A DNA stretch of 64,000 nucleotides from Clusia tigrina (lineage: Eukaryota; Arthropoda; Insecta; Diptera; Clusiidae). Location: the NCBI GenBank assembly GCA_920105625.2, contig OV050032.1:75373879-75437878 (forward strand), read 5' to 3'. A model generated the notes under the pieces. That model had not been told where the DNA came from and searched no databases. It saw only the letters and a program-made list of their open reading frames with translations. The position numbers were made by a program, and so were the translations under genes. Positions 22,284-33,146 of this stretch are shown here, piece after piece. Numbering within the stretch: position 1 is the stretch's first letter; each line of letters begins with the position of its first letter.

Positions 22284-23250
22284 ACCATGAACGGCGAATT
22301 ATGGAACCTCGAGGAATGCATCTTGGAGCATAGACAGGTGTGTGGGTGTTGCAGGAGCACAAGGAGAATTTCGTGTACCCAAGCGTACACCCGATGTCGG
22401 CGACAGTGATGAGGGCATTGTTGGTCCTGTCCCCCAATATACCACTGGGTGCCCTAATAGAGGTGGGTAGCTGCTGGGAGCACGAGGCGGAAAAGGTTTG
22501 CTTATGGGACCTGGCCGTCACCACTTTGATGTGGCCGAATAATACAGATGTGTATAGTCGTTTTGGCCGCCTACTAGTCCCATCCAGAGTTCGCGTTATA
22601 CTCCTCTAGACCCCGGATTCGTACCGGAATTTTATGATTAAATTGAAACTCTGAACAATAATAAACAAAGAAAACATTTATTTTCCAGTAAAGATGTTTC
22701 CTTGCAGGAACTTCGAAAAAAGGGATCCGCCAAGTCAACCTGAGACTTGAGCTTATGATCAGTTTTTCTATGAGGAAAGAATAGCCATACTTACAGTTCT
22801 CCAAATAATACTTACACAAGTCACTTTCAATTATTACAATTAATTAACTTAATGTTCCACCAATCACTTATCAAATAATAAGAGACTTTATTTAACTAAT
22901 TTACTTATATTTATAATAAATTAATGCTAAATAAGCTAACATGTGCCTGTGGGAATGGAATATCCTCGATGAGTGCATTCGCACGGTGTATTTGAGCAGG
23001 TACTGCGCGATTTACGTCCCCACCTACATTAGCGACGACACAACCACCACCCAAACCACCAAGAATAGCAGCAGAGACGATCTAACACGTGTAGTAGCTG
23101 AGTACAACAACAACAAGGCCAATGTACTCTACAAATACAACAACAAGTGCAAGTCAGAATTCAACTTGCATTCACCATGCAAGAATACAACAACAACCTT
23201 AAGCCAATGCTGACGATAAGTGGAACACCAGACAGCTGAGTAAGGTAGAA
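22284..23250. other. Unassigned sequence between G2 and G3
   Basis: Bases 22284-22620 are clearly more GC-rich than their surroundings and hold open frames of about 80-90 codons on both strands (plus 22340-22609; minus 22524-22279), none of which I recognise. They might be a decayed host exon or part of an unidentified element. Bases 22620-22940 are AT-rich with nothing visible. Bases 22941-23213 contain a Thr/Asn-rich open frame made largely of CAA/ACA-type simple repeats, probably not a gene. Confidence 0.35.
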
Positions 23251-23579
23251 TAGGAACTAATGAACTGTAATTCTTAGAATAAGACATTTATTTTATTGTT
23301 AATTAAGCATGTACCTATTTTGTATAATTTACTTTTAACTATCGATATTAATTATTGAATAAACTTTGTTATTATTTTTTCAATCAAATGAACCTGTTGT
23401 GAATTATTGATTATATTGTGATGCAGTGGAAAAGCTATATTTTTTGAAGATTAATAAGGGAGGACTCTTATTTCGCGTGTGGGCTTATTTAGCAAAATAG
23501 CGTTAAAATTGGGTTGTGCGTTGCTGTGGTTAGATTGGCACACATGTCGTTCGTTGTGGCAGGGGATTGTGTTAACTTC
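23250..23579 (-). repeat. Candidate G3 3' LTR
   Basis: On the minus strand, GAAGGGGGAGA (a polypurine tract) at 23580-23590 is followed by AGTTAAC, the start typical of gypsy-group LTRs. An AATAAA lies near 23300. The downstream end could not be fixed because no partner LTR is present; 23250 is an estimate. Confidence 0.5.
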
Positions 23580-23650
23580 TCCCCCTTCAAAGGTCTGCGT
23601 CCCGCAGATAAAATAGATTTCCTGATTGGTTGAAGGCGAAGACCGATGGC

Positions 23651-23947
23651 TCATATTGTAAGATGGCCGTGGACTTTCTTCCTGGTTAACATGGCTATTG
23701 AAATTGTTGCAATGAACAGGAACAGAGATCCAATTATGGAATAGTTGAATCTGTCTGTAAGGTCTACTATTTTCTCTATATTCCCTACACTCAGACTATG
23801 GACGTAATTTACATCGACTTTTTGACTTTCACCAGTGATGTTGGCTAGTGGGGCTGGGAGAACTTGGAGCTTCGTGGATACTTTTCTATTGAATGTCCTA
23901 TCCCTGATCGTGAATCTTTCGTTATTAATTTGAATCACGCACGTCTC
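23651..23947 (-). pseudogene. G3 env, C-terminal part with membrane anchor
   Basis: An open minus-strand frame ends at 23651. It has an extracellular stalk with an asparagine-linked site (NITG), a leucine-rich stretch, then a hydrophobic anchor (SIIGSLFLFIATISIAML) and a short basic tail. This is the normal end of an errantivirus Env. It is separated from the rest of env by the J2 insertion, whose 10-bp target duplication occupies 23938-23947 and 25819-25828. The candidate polypurine tract lies about 60 bases downstream. Confidence 0.75.
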
Positions 23948-24422
23948 TAAATACTGAGACTGCAAATCTGCAGATATACACAGAGAATGTTAAGGAATGG
24001 TTTGATAAACTTTTCTTGAAAATTAATGAAGATAAGACTGTACAAATAATTTTTACAACTAAAACAAAATTTAACCCAATTCATATTAAAATAAACAATA
24101 AAGATATAAAAAAGGGTCTACTACTAAATACCTTGGTATAAACATGGACTCAACGCTAAATTGGCACTACCACATCAAACAAAAAACGAAACAAATAAAA
24201 GAAAAATTTAGGCAACTATATTGATTATTGGGTAAGCAATCTAAATTCACAATTAACAACAAGTTGCTTCTATACAAGTGTACTATAAAGCCAATTTGGA
24301 CGTACGGACTCCAAGTATGGGGAACGGCAAAGCGGTCACACATAGAAAAAATTCAAAGACAGCAATCTAGAATATTAAGAGCTATCATAAAGTTTGGTTG
24401 GTACACAACAAATGAATATATA

Positions 24423-25366
24423 CGAGGTGTGATCAAAAAATAACCGTTATTGTGTGATCAAAAAATAAAGTATTTATTTATTCATCAACAACTATCATGT
24501 CCCCATTAAAGTAATTCCCCTCAGATATAATACCCTTATGCCAGCGTTTTTTCCAATCCTCGATACACTTCTGAAACGCTTTTTTTGGTATCGCCAACAG
24601 CTCATGTTTCGATTTTTCTTTTATCTCCTCAATCGTAGCAAATCGCTTTCCTTTCATCGGTGTCTTCAGTTTTGGAAAGAGGAAAAAGTCAGCGGGGGCC
24701 AAGTCCGGTGAATCCGGTGGTTGAGGCATGATAACGGTTTTGTTTTTGGCCAAAAACAGCTCCTGAGCGATGTCCATGCGACGTTGTTTTTGCTCAAAAT
24801 TTAGCAATTTTGGAACAAACTTCGCTGCCTCACGTTTCATGCCTAAAACATCCATAAAAATTGCTTGGTATGAGCCGAACGATATGCCAACATCATCAGC
24901 AACCTCTCTGATAGTGATTCGACGATTATCCAAAATCATTTTCTTCACTGCGTCAATGTTTTCATCGGTTGTTGACGTGCTCGGGCGACCAGGACGAGCA
25001 TCGTCATTGACATCTTCTTGGCCTTCCGTAAACCGGTTATACCACAATTGAACTTGTGTTCTGCTCATAGTAGACTCGTCAAAGGCCACAGTCAACATTT
25101 CAAATGTCCTTGCGCATTTAATTTCATTTTTTACATAAAACTGAATACAGTTTCTTTGATCCATTTTTTCGAATAGTACAAAATCGAAGAGCACACCAAA
25201 ATACGACTAACCTTTTTATCTCTCAAAAACAAACTGACAATCCAAAATGGTTGGTATTGCCAACATATATAGCAACATGTGTACCAACATAACAGAAAAA
25301 AAAATGCGAACATCGAACATACGTAACTCACGAAAAGATGAAAATAAGTTTTTTGATCACACCTCG
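24423..25366 (-). mobile_element. M-b: mariner with perfect terminal repeats, internally deleted
   Basis: A 944-bp element lies between TA (24421-24422) and TA (25367-25368). The outer 18 bp after TA, CGAGGTGTGATCAAAAAA, are perfectly inverted at the other end. The left end contains a second copy of GTGATCAAAAAATAA 25 bp inward, a subterminal duplication that could be extra transposase sites. The target is the coding region of J2. Length is about 340 bp less than a standard mariner because of a deletion in the transposase gene. Confidence 0.9.
24478..25164 (-). CDS. M-b truncated mariner transposase (in-frame deletion)
   Basis: The frame is uninterrupted from the ATG at 25164 (MDQRNCIQFYVK) to the stop at 24478, 228 residues against about 345 for family members. 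The N-terminal double helix-turn-helix that binds the terminal repeats is intact (residues about 1-115, including SRTQVQLWYNRF and RPSTSTTDENID). At about residue 138 (MDIAQELF) it jumps to LAKNKTVIMPQPPDSPDLAP. The first two catalytic aspartate regions are therefore gone and only the third (SPDLAPADFF) remains. It cannot catalyse transposition. Binding or dimerisation with active transposase is possible but untested. Confidence 0.85.
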   Translation of the reverse strand: MDQRNCIQFYVKNEIKCARTFEMLTVAFDESTMSRTQVQLWYNRFTEGQEDVNDDARPGRPSTSTTDENIDAVKKMILDNRRITIREVADDVGISFGSYQAIFMDVLGMKREAAKFVPKLLNFEQKQRRMDIAQELFLAKNKTVIMPQPPDSPDLAPADFFLFPKLKTPMKGKRFATIEEIKEKSKHELLAIPKKAFQKCIEDWKKRWHKGIISEGNYFNGDMIVVDE

Positions 25367-25828
25367 TACACCGCAAATTAAATATGACAAGAATTGACGA
25401 AGAAATAAAAAAGATATCCACAAAACAATACGACACACTGCATGGGCATAATAACGAAGAAATAAACGAGTTGCTACATCTAGAAGAAACCACCATGCGC
25501 CGTTTAAAGAGAACTTGACCAAACGACCTAATGAACTAGGAAATCCAGACTACACATATTAGTAATAGTATTATAAATGTAAATGTAAAAAATTATCATA
25601 AACATAATTTTTATCATAAATTGTTATAATATAATTATAGTGAACTATTATAATTAATGTAAATAATTTTTGTTGTATCACTTCTTGGCACTGGCCAAAA
25701 TGTGTTTTTAATATTAATTTCCAAACAAATTGTCAAATCATGTGCTAGGTGTCAACATAATGGTGACATATGTATGAAATAGAGGGAAATAAAACAAATA
25801 CAAAAAAAAAAAAAAAAACGTACGTCCC

Positions 25829-27060
25829 AAGATTTTATCGGAGTTATACTGTTATTAAAATTCGACAAATAAATGGTGTCTTCTTTAATGGATTCGGCGA
25901 CTTCTTCCTGGTTTGTCCGGTATGTACAGTTCGCATGTCCTCCCTTCAGCAGTACAGCAACACAATTATCTTACGCAATTCTTTGAAGAGATCTGTCTTC
26001 ACAAATTCTAGCTTGGTTAATTGACAAGCATGAACCCATTATGCCGTAAGATTCTTCGTGGTTTATGAGCATTTTGTCAAATTGTAAATCGATTTGTCTA
26101 CCATTCGAATAGGCGCTCTGGTGAATATCACATGAAATTCTTTCCTATTGACTTTTGGCATAGAGAGTACGTACGATTGCAGTGTGTCATTTGAATGAAT
26201 CAATGGTGTGCCAAATTCGACTACTTCTATTACATTGGAATATGATAATGTTTCAATTTCAGAAAGGATCTGATTAACTTCTTCTTTGTCAAGCATATTT
26301 GTATTAACTATATTACTTCTAGCCATTTGGCATGCTCTAAAAATTTCGTTGACCTCCTCTTTTACAATTAGCATTTGGCTTAGGACATCTTGTTCTAACT
26401 TCAGGTCAGTTTCTCCTTTAACTTCTTGTCAATTATTCCTTGCGTTACTCTAAAAAGTCTTTCGTTTACTTTATATTGGTGGTTATTGTTTTGGATTACA
26501 TTCTCTTGGCTTTCCAACAGTTTATCTAAATTGCTGCATCTGGATTGCCTGCCACCCATTTTCATGCTGACCCGATCTAATTGATAAAACGGGTGTTCCT
26601 GTGATAGTTTCCTTTAAGCTGGTTTATTCGTTCGTCCAATTGATTTAGATGGAAATTGATGATGGATGGCTTCGGTTGTGACTTGAAGTAAGTCGTCGAA
26701 TTTAGTTAAGTTGATCACATGCAAACTTTGAAGTCCCAATCAGTAATCCAACTTTTCCCATTTTTAATTGAAACTATGGGTGCTGAATATTAGAATATGT
26801 TCATCCCATGTGTGAAGGACACCCACATTATCCCAGAAAAAATATTTGTTTCCATTCTAAAATTGAAATTTTGGTTGGGCCCAAAAGTAGGCACTTATTA
26901 TAATTTTATAATATGATTATTACAGTTGCTTATAATAATTATTATACTTGATTTATTCTAAAGTCACAAGAACAAAAATTACTTTTCAAAATAGTTTATA
27001 TAACATATTTTTCACATTTGAAAACATTTTATGACGGCATTTCAAATTAAACATTTTTTA
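25829..27060 (-). pseudogene. G3 env, N-terminal and central parts
   Basis: The readable central block (26374-26063) has the surface-to-transmembrane pattern of errantivirus Env: KEEVNEIFRACQMARSN, ILSEIETLSYSNVIEVVEFG and VLSMPKV. Downstream in shifted frames are TKLEFVKTDLF (near 25970) and EDTIYLSNFNNS (near 25860), ending at the J2 insertion. Upstream, to about 26900, are HVINLTKFDDLLQ and NHQYKVNERLF with stops between them. At least four frameshifts or stops are present. Role by family: receptor binding and fusion; non-functional here. Confidence 0.65.
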
Positions 27061-27061
27061 A

Positions 27062-28572
27062 TTAGCCTTGTGCACCCTACGGCCAGACATTGTTGTGACA
27101 GTAACGTTATTGTCTTTAGCTACGATCTATGCAGCTAACAAATTTGACATTCTGGATTTCGACTATATATAAATGAGCTATCTCACATGGATATGATTGA
27201 AGGTCCAGATTGGTTGGATGTCTATCATACTTGTTTCTTCGTATATCGTCTAATAAGACTAGCCATGCGTGGAAAATAATACCTTTCCAGGATCTGCTCT
27301 TTATTCTCATTCGCATTCTGATGAGCTTTTTGTGTTCCGGTTCAACAATTTGGAATACCCGATCCTCATTTTTTACGTCTTCAACGATGCGTTGGGTGAT
27401 GCGAATCATATATTTACTGAAATTCACTAGGTAGACTTCTTGCAATAGCCCCAAAGTCGTTTCAGGGATTTTTATCCCGTTTGGTCTGAGTCCTTTTAAT
27501 AGAGCTTCGGTTAACATTTGCTTATTTGGGGCTTCCAAAGCACAAATGCACAATGTGTCTCGTGGATGAGGTTCTTCTACAATTTCCAGTCCTTTCCCTA
27601 TTTTGGGTATGATTTGGTTCCGGAACACATTCAGAGGAACTTCAACGTGGGGAATGAGACTTGAACTATCTCCATCTGCACTATGGGCTGTCATTTCTGA
27701 GCTCCTTTCTTCAGATGCTGTTTCTGTTGTTGATCCATTAAATATGCTCCTTGCGGGATAGGCTATTGATATTCCTTCACTGGCGGTATCGGTGGTAGAT
27801 CCTGTGTGATTCTCATTTTGAGGTTTTATTATTTTACCTGATTCCGTACTCGTCTTCCTGCGAACGTAATTATGGAGCGCTATGTCACTTGCTGTATCAG
27901 TCTCAGAACATTCGGAGGCTGTTAAGTGACTAAGTTCGGTTTTTAACAGAGAGAGAGCGTCGGCTACTACGTTTGTTCTACCCTGTTTATAAAGTAGTTC
28001 ATGACCCAGGTTCAGGGCCGTTGATGTGAGTAGGCATTCCATATCTTCAGCTTCGCATTGTTGTTTCTGTTACCAAGAGCGTAAGCCAAAAGTTGATGGT
28101 CCGTAAAACTACGAATGTTTTTTGTTCCATACAGATAAGATCGCAGATTGTCGAGGGCCCACACTATCGCTAAAATTTCTGCCTCGTTTGTCGCATAATT
28201 TTCCTCTACTTTGTGCAATGAACGATAAATGTAGGTTATTGGCCTGTCCTTACCCGACTCTCCTTGGGACAATACGGCTCCAATTGCTGTGTCTGAAGCA
28301 TCAGTCGTCAGGTTGTAGTCTCTAATGAAACGCCTATAATAGGATGTTAAACCTAAAAAATTCTACAGCTCTTTTAAATTTGTAGGTGGCAAGGTATTAC
28401 TAATTGTGTCTACTTTCTTTATATCTGGGTTGACACCTTCAGGTGTGATAAAGTACTCTAAAAACTCTACTTCAGTTTGCATGAAGTGCGTTTTCTCTAG
28501 GTTCACTTTCAAATTTGATTCAAGTAACCGATTAAAAACGGTTTCGATATTCTTAAGGTGGTTGTCAGCATC
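27062..28572 (-). pseudogene. G3 pol remnant: late RT, RNase H and tether
   Basis: The late RT fragment (28572-28363) reads NIETVFNRLLESNLKVNLEK and VEFLEYFITPEG (the usual LG is LE here). RNase H covers about 28330-28012 (ITYIYRSLHKVEENYATNE, AIVWALDNLRSYLYG, FTDHQLL). A frame of 308 residues (28042-27116) then runs from NVVADALSLL through a Ser/Thr-rich tether. The zinc and core parts of integrase are missing, but VTVTTMSGRRVHKAN near 27062-27110 fits the pol C-terminus. Frameshifts lie near 28360 and 28030. Confidence 0.75.
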
Positions 28573-31161
28573 TTTTTGTGCCAATGGTCCGCAGTCTGTG
28601 ATCAGGTGCAGTGAGGTTTCGTCACTTTCTCCACAAAATCTACAGATGGCATCGGAAGATATACCCAACTTGTTCAAATGGTAGTTGAGTCTACAATGTC
28701 CGCTTAAAATGCCTGTGATGATTCTTAATTTACTCCGAGGCATATTTCTTAACTCCTTAGCTCTTTTAGGATTAAAATCTCCCATAAGAGGTTTGGAAGA
28801 GTTTTCCAGGTTTGACTTCGTTTTGCATCTGTACATTTCTTCAGCAGACCTCCAATGGTATTGGATGATAGTCCACAGAAGGGTTCAGGGCCGTTGAAGT
28901 GAGAGGCCGCAGCCTTCCTAGCTAAGCTGTCAGCCTTCTCATTTCCATCTACTCCTATGTGGCCTGGTACCCACATTAGAGATAACTTGTTCATACTGCC
29001 TAGGCAGTTTCGCTTCCCAATACAGTCCCACACAAGTTTAGACCTCACTAAGGGTGAGCTCAGACTCTTGAGTGCTGCTTGACCATCAGATAGTATCACG
29101 ATGTTTTTCCCCCGATACTTCCTATCAATGTTGATCTGGGCACATCTTTCAATAGCGTGAATTTCCGCTTGAAAAATGCTTGGAAAAGAACCCATTGGTT
29201 CCTAGGCCCAAATACTCCTGCCCCAGTTCCGTCCATTGTCTTAGAACCGTCAATATACCATAAGAGGGAATTTTCTCTAATTTTATACGTCTCAGTTAGA
29301 CCTTTCCATTCTCTTTTGCAACTCATCATTGTACAGTATTTGTGTGCAAAATTGAATTTTCTTGGCATAAAATCCTTGTGAGATTTTAGTATACCGTATT
29401 CTTGAGTAGAATTTTTACCCCATATATTTTGGGTGCAATTTAATTCCCTCGAAAAAATTTCTTGTATTCTGGTAAGAGATTTCCTAGCAGAGTCTTGAAT
29501 TACTAGATGTAAGGTTGTTAGATCTAGTATAACTTCCGTTACTGCTGTTGGAAAGGTGCGCATAGCTCCAGTGATAACAAGGCAGGCAAGGCGTTGTACT
29601 TTACTTAATGCAGATTTCGTTGTCTTAAGTCTGACTCGATTTGACCAGGCTACAGAACCATAGGTGATGATTGGTCTCACCATCAGGGTATACATCCAGC
29701 GAACGATTTTTGGGCTACATCCCCAAGATTTACCAGCAAGCCGTCTACATATCATTATGGAAGCTGTAGCCCTCTTGGTGGTTGCTGTCAGATGAGCCTT
29801 TCACAATAACTTTTTGTCGAAAATGACTCCGAGGTATTTAGTCTCAGAGCTAATATCGACCTGTGTACCAAAGAGTGGGTTCAGATTTTCCTCTAACTAT
29901 TATCACAACATCGTCCGCATATCCTTGACAGGATGTGCCTAGATTTGTGAGTTTTACCAGAAGATCATCAACTACTATGCTCCACAAAACGGGTGATAAT
30001 ACCCCATCCTGCGGACCTCCTTTATTGACTATGACTTTAACAGTTTTGTCACCTGCTTCAGCTTCAGTCAGTCTACTGTTGAGTAAAGCTCGTATCCAAT
30101 TGGAAGTGGTATTATCTATTCCTCTATTGTTAAGAGCCCTAATCATATATTCATGAGGTGTGTTGTCAAAAGCCCCCTCAATATCGAGAAAGACACAAAG
30201 TGCTATTTCTTTTTTATCCTGTGCTGCCTGAATAAAATCAGTCAGATGGCAAGACTTGCCCTAGTGATATTTACCAGGCGCGGAATCAGTGCCTCACCAC
30301 TCCTTTGGAGAAGGATCGGGAAAATATCATCCGCACCCGGCGATATATATGGCTGAAAAGAGCTGATGGCCCATCTCAACCTCTCAGTAGTTTCTTTGGC
30401 CATCTTTCAGCCAATCTTGCTTGCTCTTCTAGGAAGAGCATCCATCTGCAAAGATGACGGTAACTGGATCGAGCTCCCAGGAAAGTGCACACGCAGCAAA
30501 AGGAGAGTGCGATCCTTTTCATTTGCCGTGAACGTCCCATCCTCAGATTTCAATGCCAGCTTTAAATCGACTTTGTTTTTCGCAAGAGCTCTATGGAGTC
30601 GTGCTACTTCAGGAGTCGATTCTACACTTTCACAAAAGGATCTAAAGCTAGTCCTTGTGGCTTGTCTGATCTCTTTGTTATAGATCGATCTCTTTTTTAT
30701 ATTCTCCCCAGTCCCCCGTACGCTTAGCTAGATTGAATGGCCGACGCACCTTAGTACGCCTAGTAGACAGACTAGAGTTCCACCAAGGAACATTCCTGCT
30801 GTTTTTCTTTGTTCTTAGAGGACAAGATAAAACATAGGATACGGAAATAATTTCATTCAGCTCATTGACACCATCCTCTAGCTCCCCCGGATTTTTATAT
30901 ATTCCTTGGATGTTTGAGGATGAGAGTAGTGAATGCACTGAACAATCGAAGAATTCCCAGTTAGTATACCTAGGATTTCTAAAAACTACCGTTTTTGTGA
31001 CGACACCTCGTATGTCGAACTCAATTATGCTGTGGTCCGACAGAGAGGGTTCGTCCGAAACTTTCCAATTGTTAACAATATCAGTTAGATCTCGACTACA
31101 GAAAGTTTGATGAATAACTTCCTCCCTAATTACATTTCTAAAATTGGGTGTGCTCCCCTTA

Positions 31162-31234
<73 letters not shown>

Positions 31235-31657
31235 AAGTGATAATAAAAATTCTAGAACTGACTCACCCCGTTTATTGGTGTCACTGCTACCCCAGATGGT
31301 ATTGTGTGCATTTGAGTCGTAGCCCACCAAAAGTGGAATCCTTTTGGATAGGCAATACCTCGCCAGCTTATAGACTTCTTCCGGGATGCCATTCATATCT
31401 CCCGGAAAGTAGGCCGATGCAACGACTATGTCGCGAGAGATCCCATCATCTATGTACTTTACCATGATGGGTGTGAGATCTCGCGACATGAATTCTGAAA
31501 GACAAAAGTAGTTAATATCATTTCTAATCAGGATACAGGTGCGGGGAATGTCAGCATTGGCATCCCATATTACCTTTGTAAACTTACTAGAAAGGCCCCT
31601 AATGCTGGCTGCTCTGGCATGATGTATATTTGCTCGAGCCACTTTCAGTCTCGTCAT
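28573..31657 (-). pseudogene. L2 ORF2: endonuclease, RT, RNase H (frameshifted)
   Basis: ORF2 starts at the ATG 31655-31657, abutting the ORF1 stop (TAAATG). The endonuclease opens with LKVARANIHHARAAS and contains VGYDSNAHNTIWGS; it is interrupted by a TA microsatellite (31166-31230). The pre-RT segment (about 31160-30680) has VPWWNSSL. RT (about 30680-29096) has DGVLSPVLW and an intact GYADDVV box near 29910, with frame breaks near 30280 and 29860. RNase H (about 29330-28749) has WYIDGSK, QAEIHAIERC, LSDGQAA and GNEKADSLA. The end is CRFCGE...HLITDC. Most catalytic residues survive. Confidence 0.82.
31166..31230. repeat. TA microsatellite inside the L2 endonuclease gene
   Basis: About 32 TA units interrupt the coding sequence exactly between the conserved endonuclease parts (LEFLLS and STPNFRNV). 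It appears to have grown from a short TA-rich codon stretch in place, because neither side is missing recognisable sequence. Confidence 0.85.
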
Positions 31658-33146
31658 TTATGGAACAGGTTGTGACGGGATGGTGCTATTCCCATTTTCG
31701 TCCTCCTCGTCCATAGAGACATCCTCCAGACTGTGTACCGGTGAAGGACAGTATGCGGCCTCAGCCCCTATCTCAACACTGGGGGCCCTGGAAGAGATTT
31801 CCGGAGCCACAGTCTTCGGTTCAGCCTCACCTTGGCGAAGGCTACTACTCGTAATTACCTTTGACAGAGGTGGGATGTTTGTCTCCTCTACTTTCTCTGC
31901 CTTGGGTTTTTCTTGAGTACGCTTTAAACAACCGACCTTGATGTTGCTAAATCGGTAGTTCAACTCATACCCCGAGCTCTTTATTAATTGCATGGACCCA
32001 TCATCTATTTCTACGGACAACAACTGTCCGTTGCCCCCGTCCTTGCAACTCCATACTCTCCAGAAATTGGTGTTCAGCCCAATATTTTGGCTGGAGAGAA
32101 ACTTTTAGTGACACAGCTACCTCTTGTCCACTACTACGAGGGAGTGTCTCCCACTTTGGCGACCAAACTGACGCCCTCTCTCACTGTAAGCTACGTCACG
32201 ACCCCTTTCAGCCATTCCACCGAGTCCGTCGAACAGCAGTCGATGCTCAGGAAGCCAGGCTTGAAGTGGATACCATCGAAGGAGAATTCTTTGGTCCACT
32301 CATCGACCAGCCTCTCAAGCAACATCTGCTCAACACTTGTCAGCTCCTCTCTAGTCAGGATGGTGTTCGGATAGTCAGCCACCTTGGTGACGGATACCAC
32401 CTTAGCGTAGCTACCTGCTGCCTTGGACCCTCCACGACTAGGTGGACCTGACGGTGTTGCCGTCTTCCTCTTCTTGGCTGGGTCAAGATTAGGAGAAAAG
32501 GTGTTTCGTACCCTTTTCTTCATGTTCTTGTTTACATTCGGCTGTGATATTGTGCCAGCCGAATCCTTTACAACCCTGTGCTCCTTTGCCTTGGCAAGAG
32601 CATCATCTGGGTGCAAACCCTGAGACAGGTAGGTGAGGTACCATCTGACTCCAGCTCCACTTAGCTCCTTTCTTCTCGGGTCATCCAAACCCCCAGGTTG
32701 ACCACGATCAGGAAGAGGGATTCCTCTCTTGGCCATCCTGGAGGCTTTCTCCGTGGTGGTAGGACGGGATGGATTACTCCCTTTGTCCCCCAGTTTTACT
32801 CCCAGTGTCAACAATCTCTCCTTAGTGGAGATGGGAGTTTGTTGAGTTGGTCCCATTTTTGCCCTGGCAGCAGCAGAAGTGGATGGCACATCATCGGAAG
32901 AACGTTTCCGAATTCCTGCACCACCCATCCTGCCTACAGTCATTGAGGGTCCCATAGGTCCACCCACTGTTTTGGTCACGGATGACTGTTCCGTTCATTG
33001 ACCGCAGCAGCATTTGATTTGGGCTTAGCGGGTGATCTCACCCCACTAAGCATTGGCTCATCAAGGATTCTTTGCTCCATCTGATTTGCCAAATGAATTG
33101 CGGTGATGGCCCGCGGAATTTTTTGTTTATTTTTTTGGTTCTTCAT
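31658..33146 (-). pseudogene. L2 ORF1: Gag-like protein with DUF4780-type region
   Basis: The probable start is the ATG at 33146 (MKNQKNKQKIPRA), with a frameshift near 32980 into the main frame (32979-32191). This basic, Ser/Pro-rich region includes TFSPNLDPAKKRKTATPSG, then a conserved fold starting LTREELTSVEQMLLERL and DGIHFKPGFLSIDC. This resembles the DUF4780-type segment found in LOA/R1-like ORF1. After more frame changes (32190-32024), the acidic C-terminal frame (32023-31658) ends with TAA directly before the ORF2 ATG. Family role: RNA binding and particle formation. Confidence 0.65.

Larger units (their letters stand above)
23960..25521 (+). pseudogene. J2 ORF2 C-terminal region, interrupted by M-b
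   Basis: After the palm region, the thumb and C-terminal part of a Jockey RT are readable: FLKINEDKTVQIIF (about 24015), KYLGINMDSTLNW (24128-24166), IKPIWTYGLQVWG (about 24285-24325), then NEYI at 24410-24420. The frame resumes after the mariner as HRKLNM (25369) and ends RRLKRT near 25515. Removing M-b and one copy of its TA joins these in frame. A frameshift near 24120 and a stop near 24225 also damage it. Confidence 0.8.
23948..25818 (+). mobile_element. J2: 5'-truncated Jockey element inserted in G3 env
   Basis: A plus-strand Jockey 3' end: the RT C-terminal region, a 3' UTR of about 280 bases and a poly(A) tract (25802-25818). Target duplications CGCACGTCTC (23938-23947) and CGTACGTCCC (25819-25828) match at eight of ten positions, placing the insertion inside env of G3. 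Mariner M-b later inserted within its coding region. The 3' UTR shares the string CAAATTGTCAAATCATG with J5 near 48435, so both belong to one family. Confidence 0.85.
23250..28572 (-). mobile_element. G3: errantivirus-like provirus, gutted and nested
   Basis: On the minus strand the order is late RT and RNase H (28572-28012), a long tether region (to 27116), the pol C-terminus (about 27062-27110), env in two parts, a purine tract and an LTR-like start at 23579. The integrase core is absent, and everything upstream of late RT is missing or lies elsewhere (see G4). env is split by Jockey J2. The 5' edge joins LOA element L2 in frame at about 28572. The env-bearing gypsy group (errantiviruses) is the best match; this copy is incapable of replication. 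Confidence 0.8.

Noticed and set aside
22600..22640. Possible tRNA-like string near GATTCGTACCGG
   Set aside because: No cloverleaf arms could be paired around it.
22941..23213. Thr/Asn-rich 90-codon frame as a gene
   Set aside because: Most of it is CAA/ACA-type low-complexity sequence and no domain or splice context is visible.
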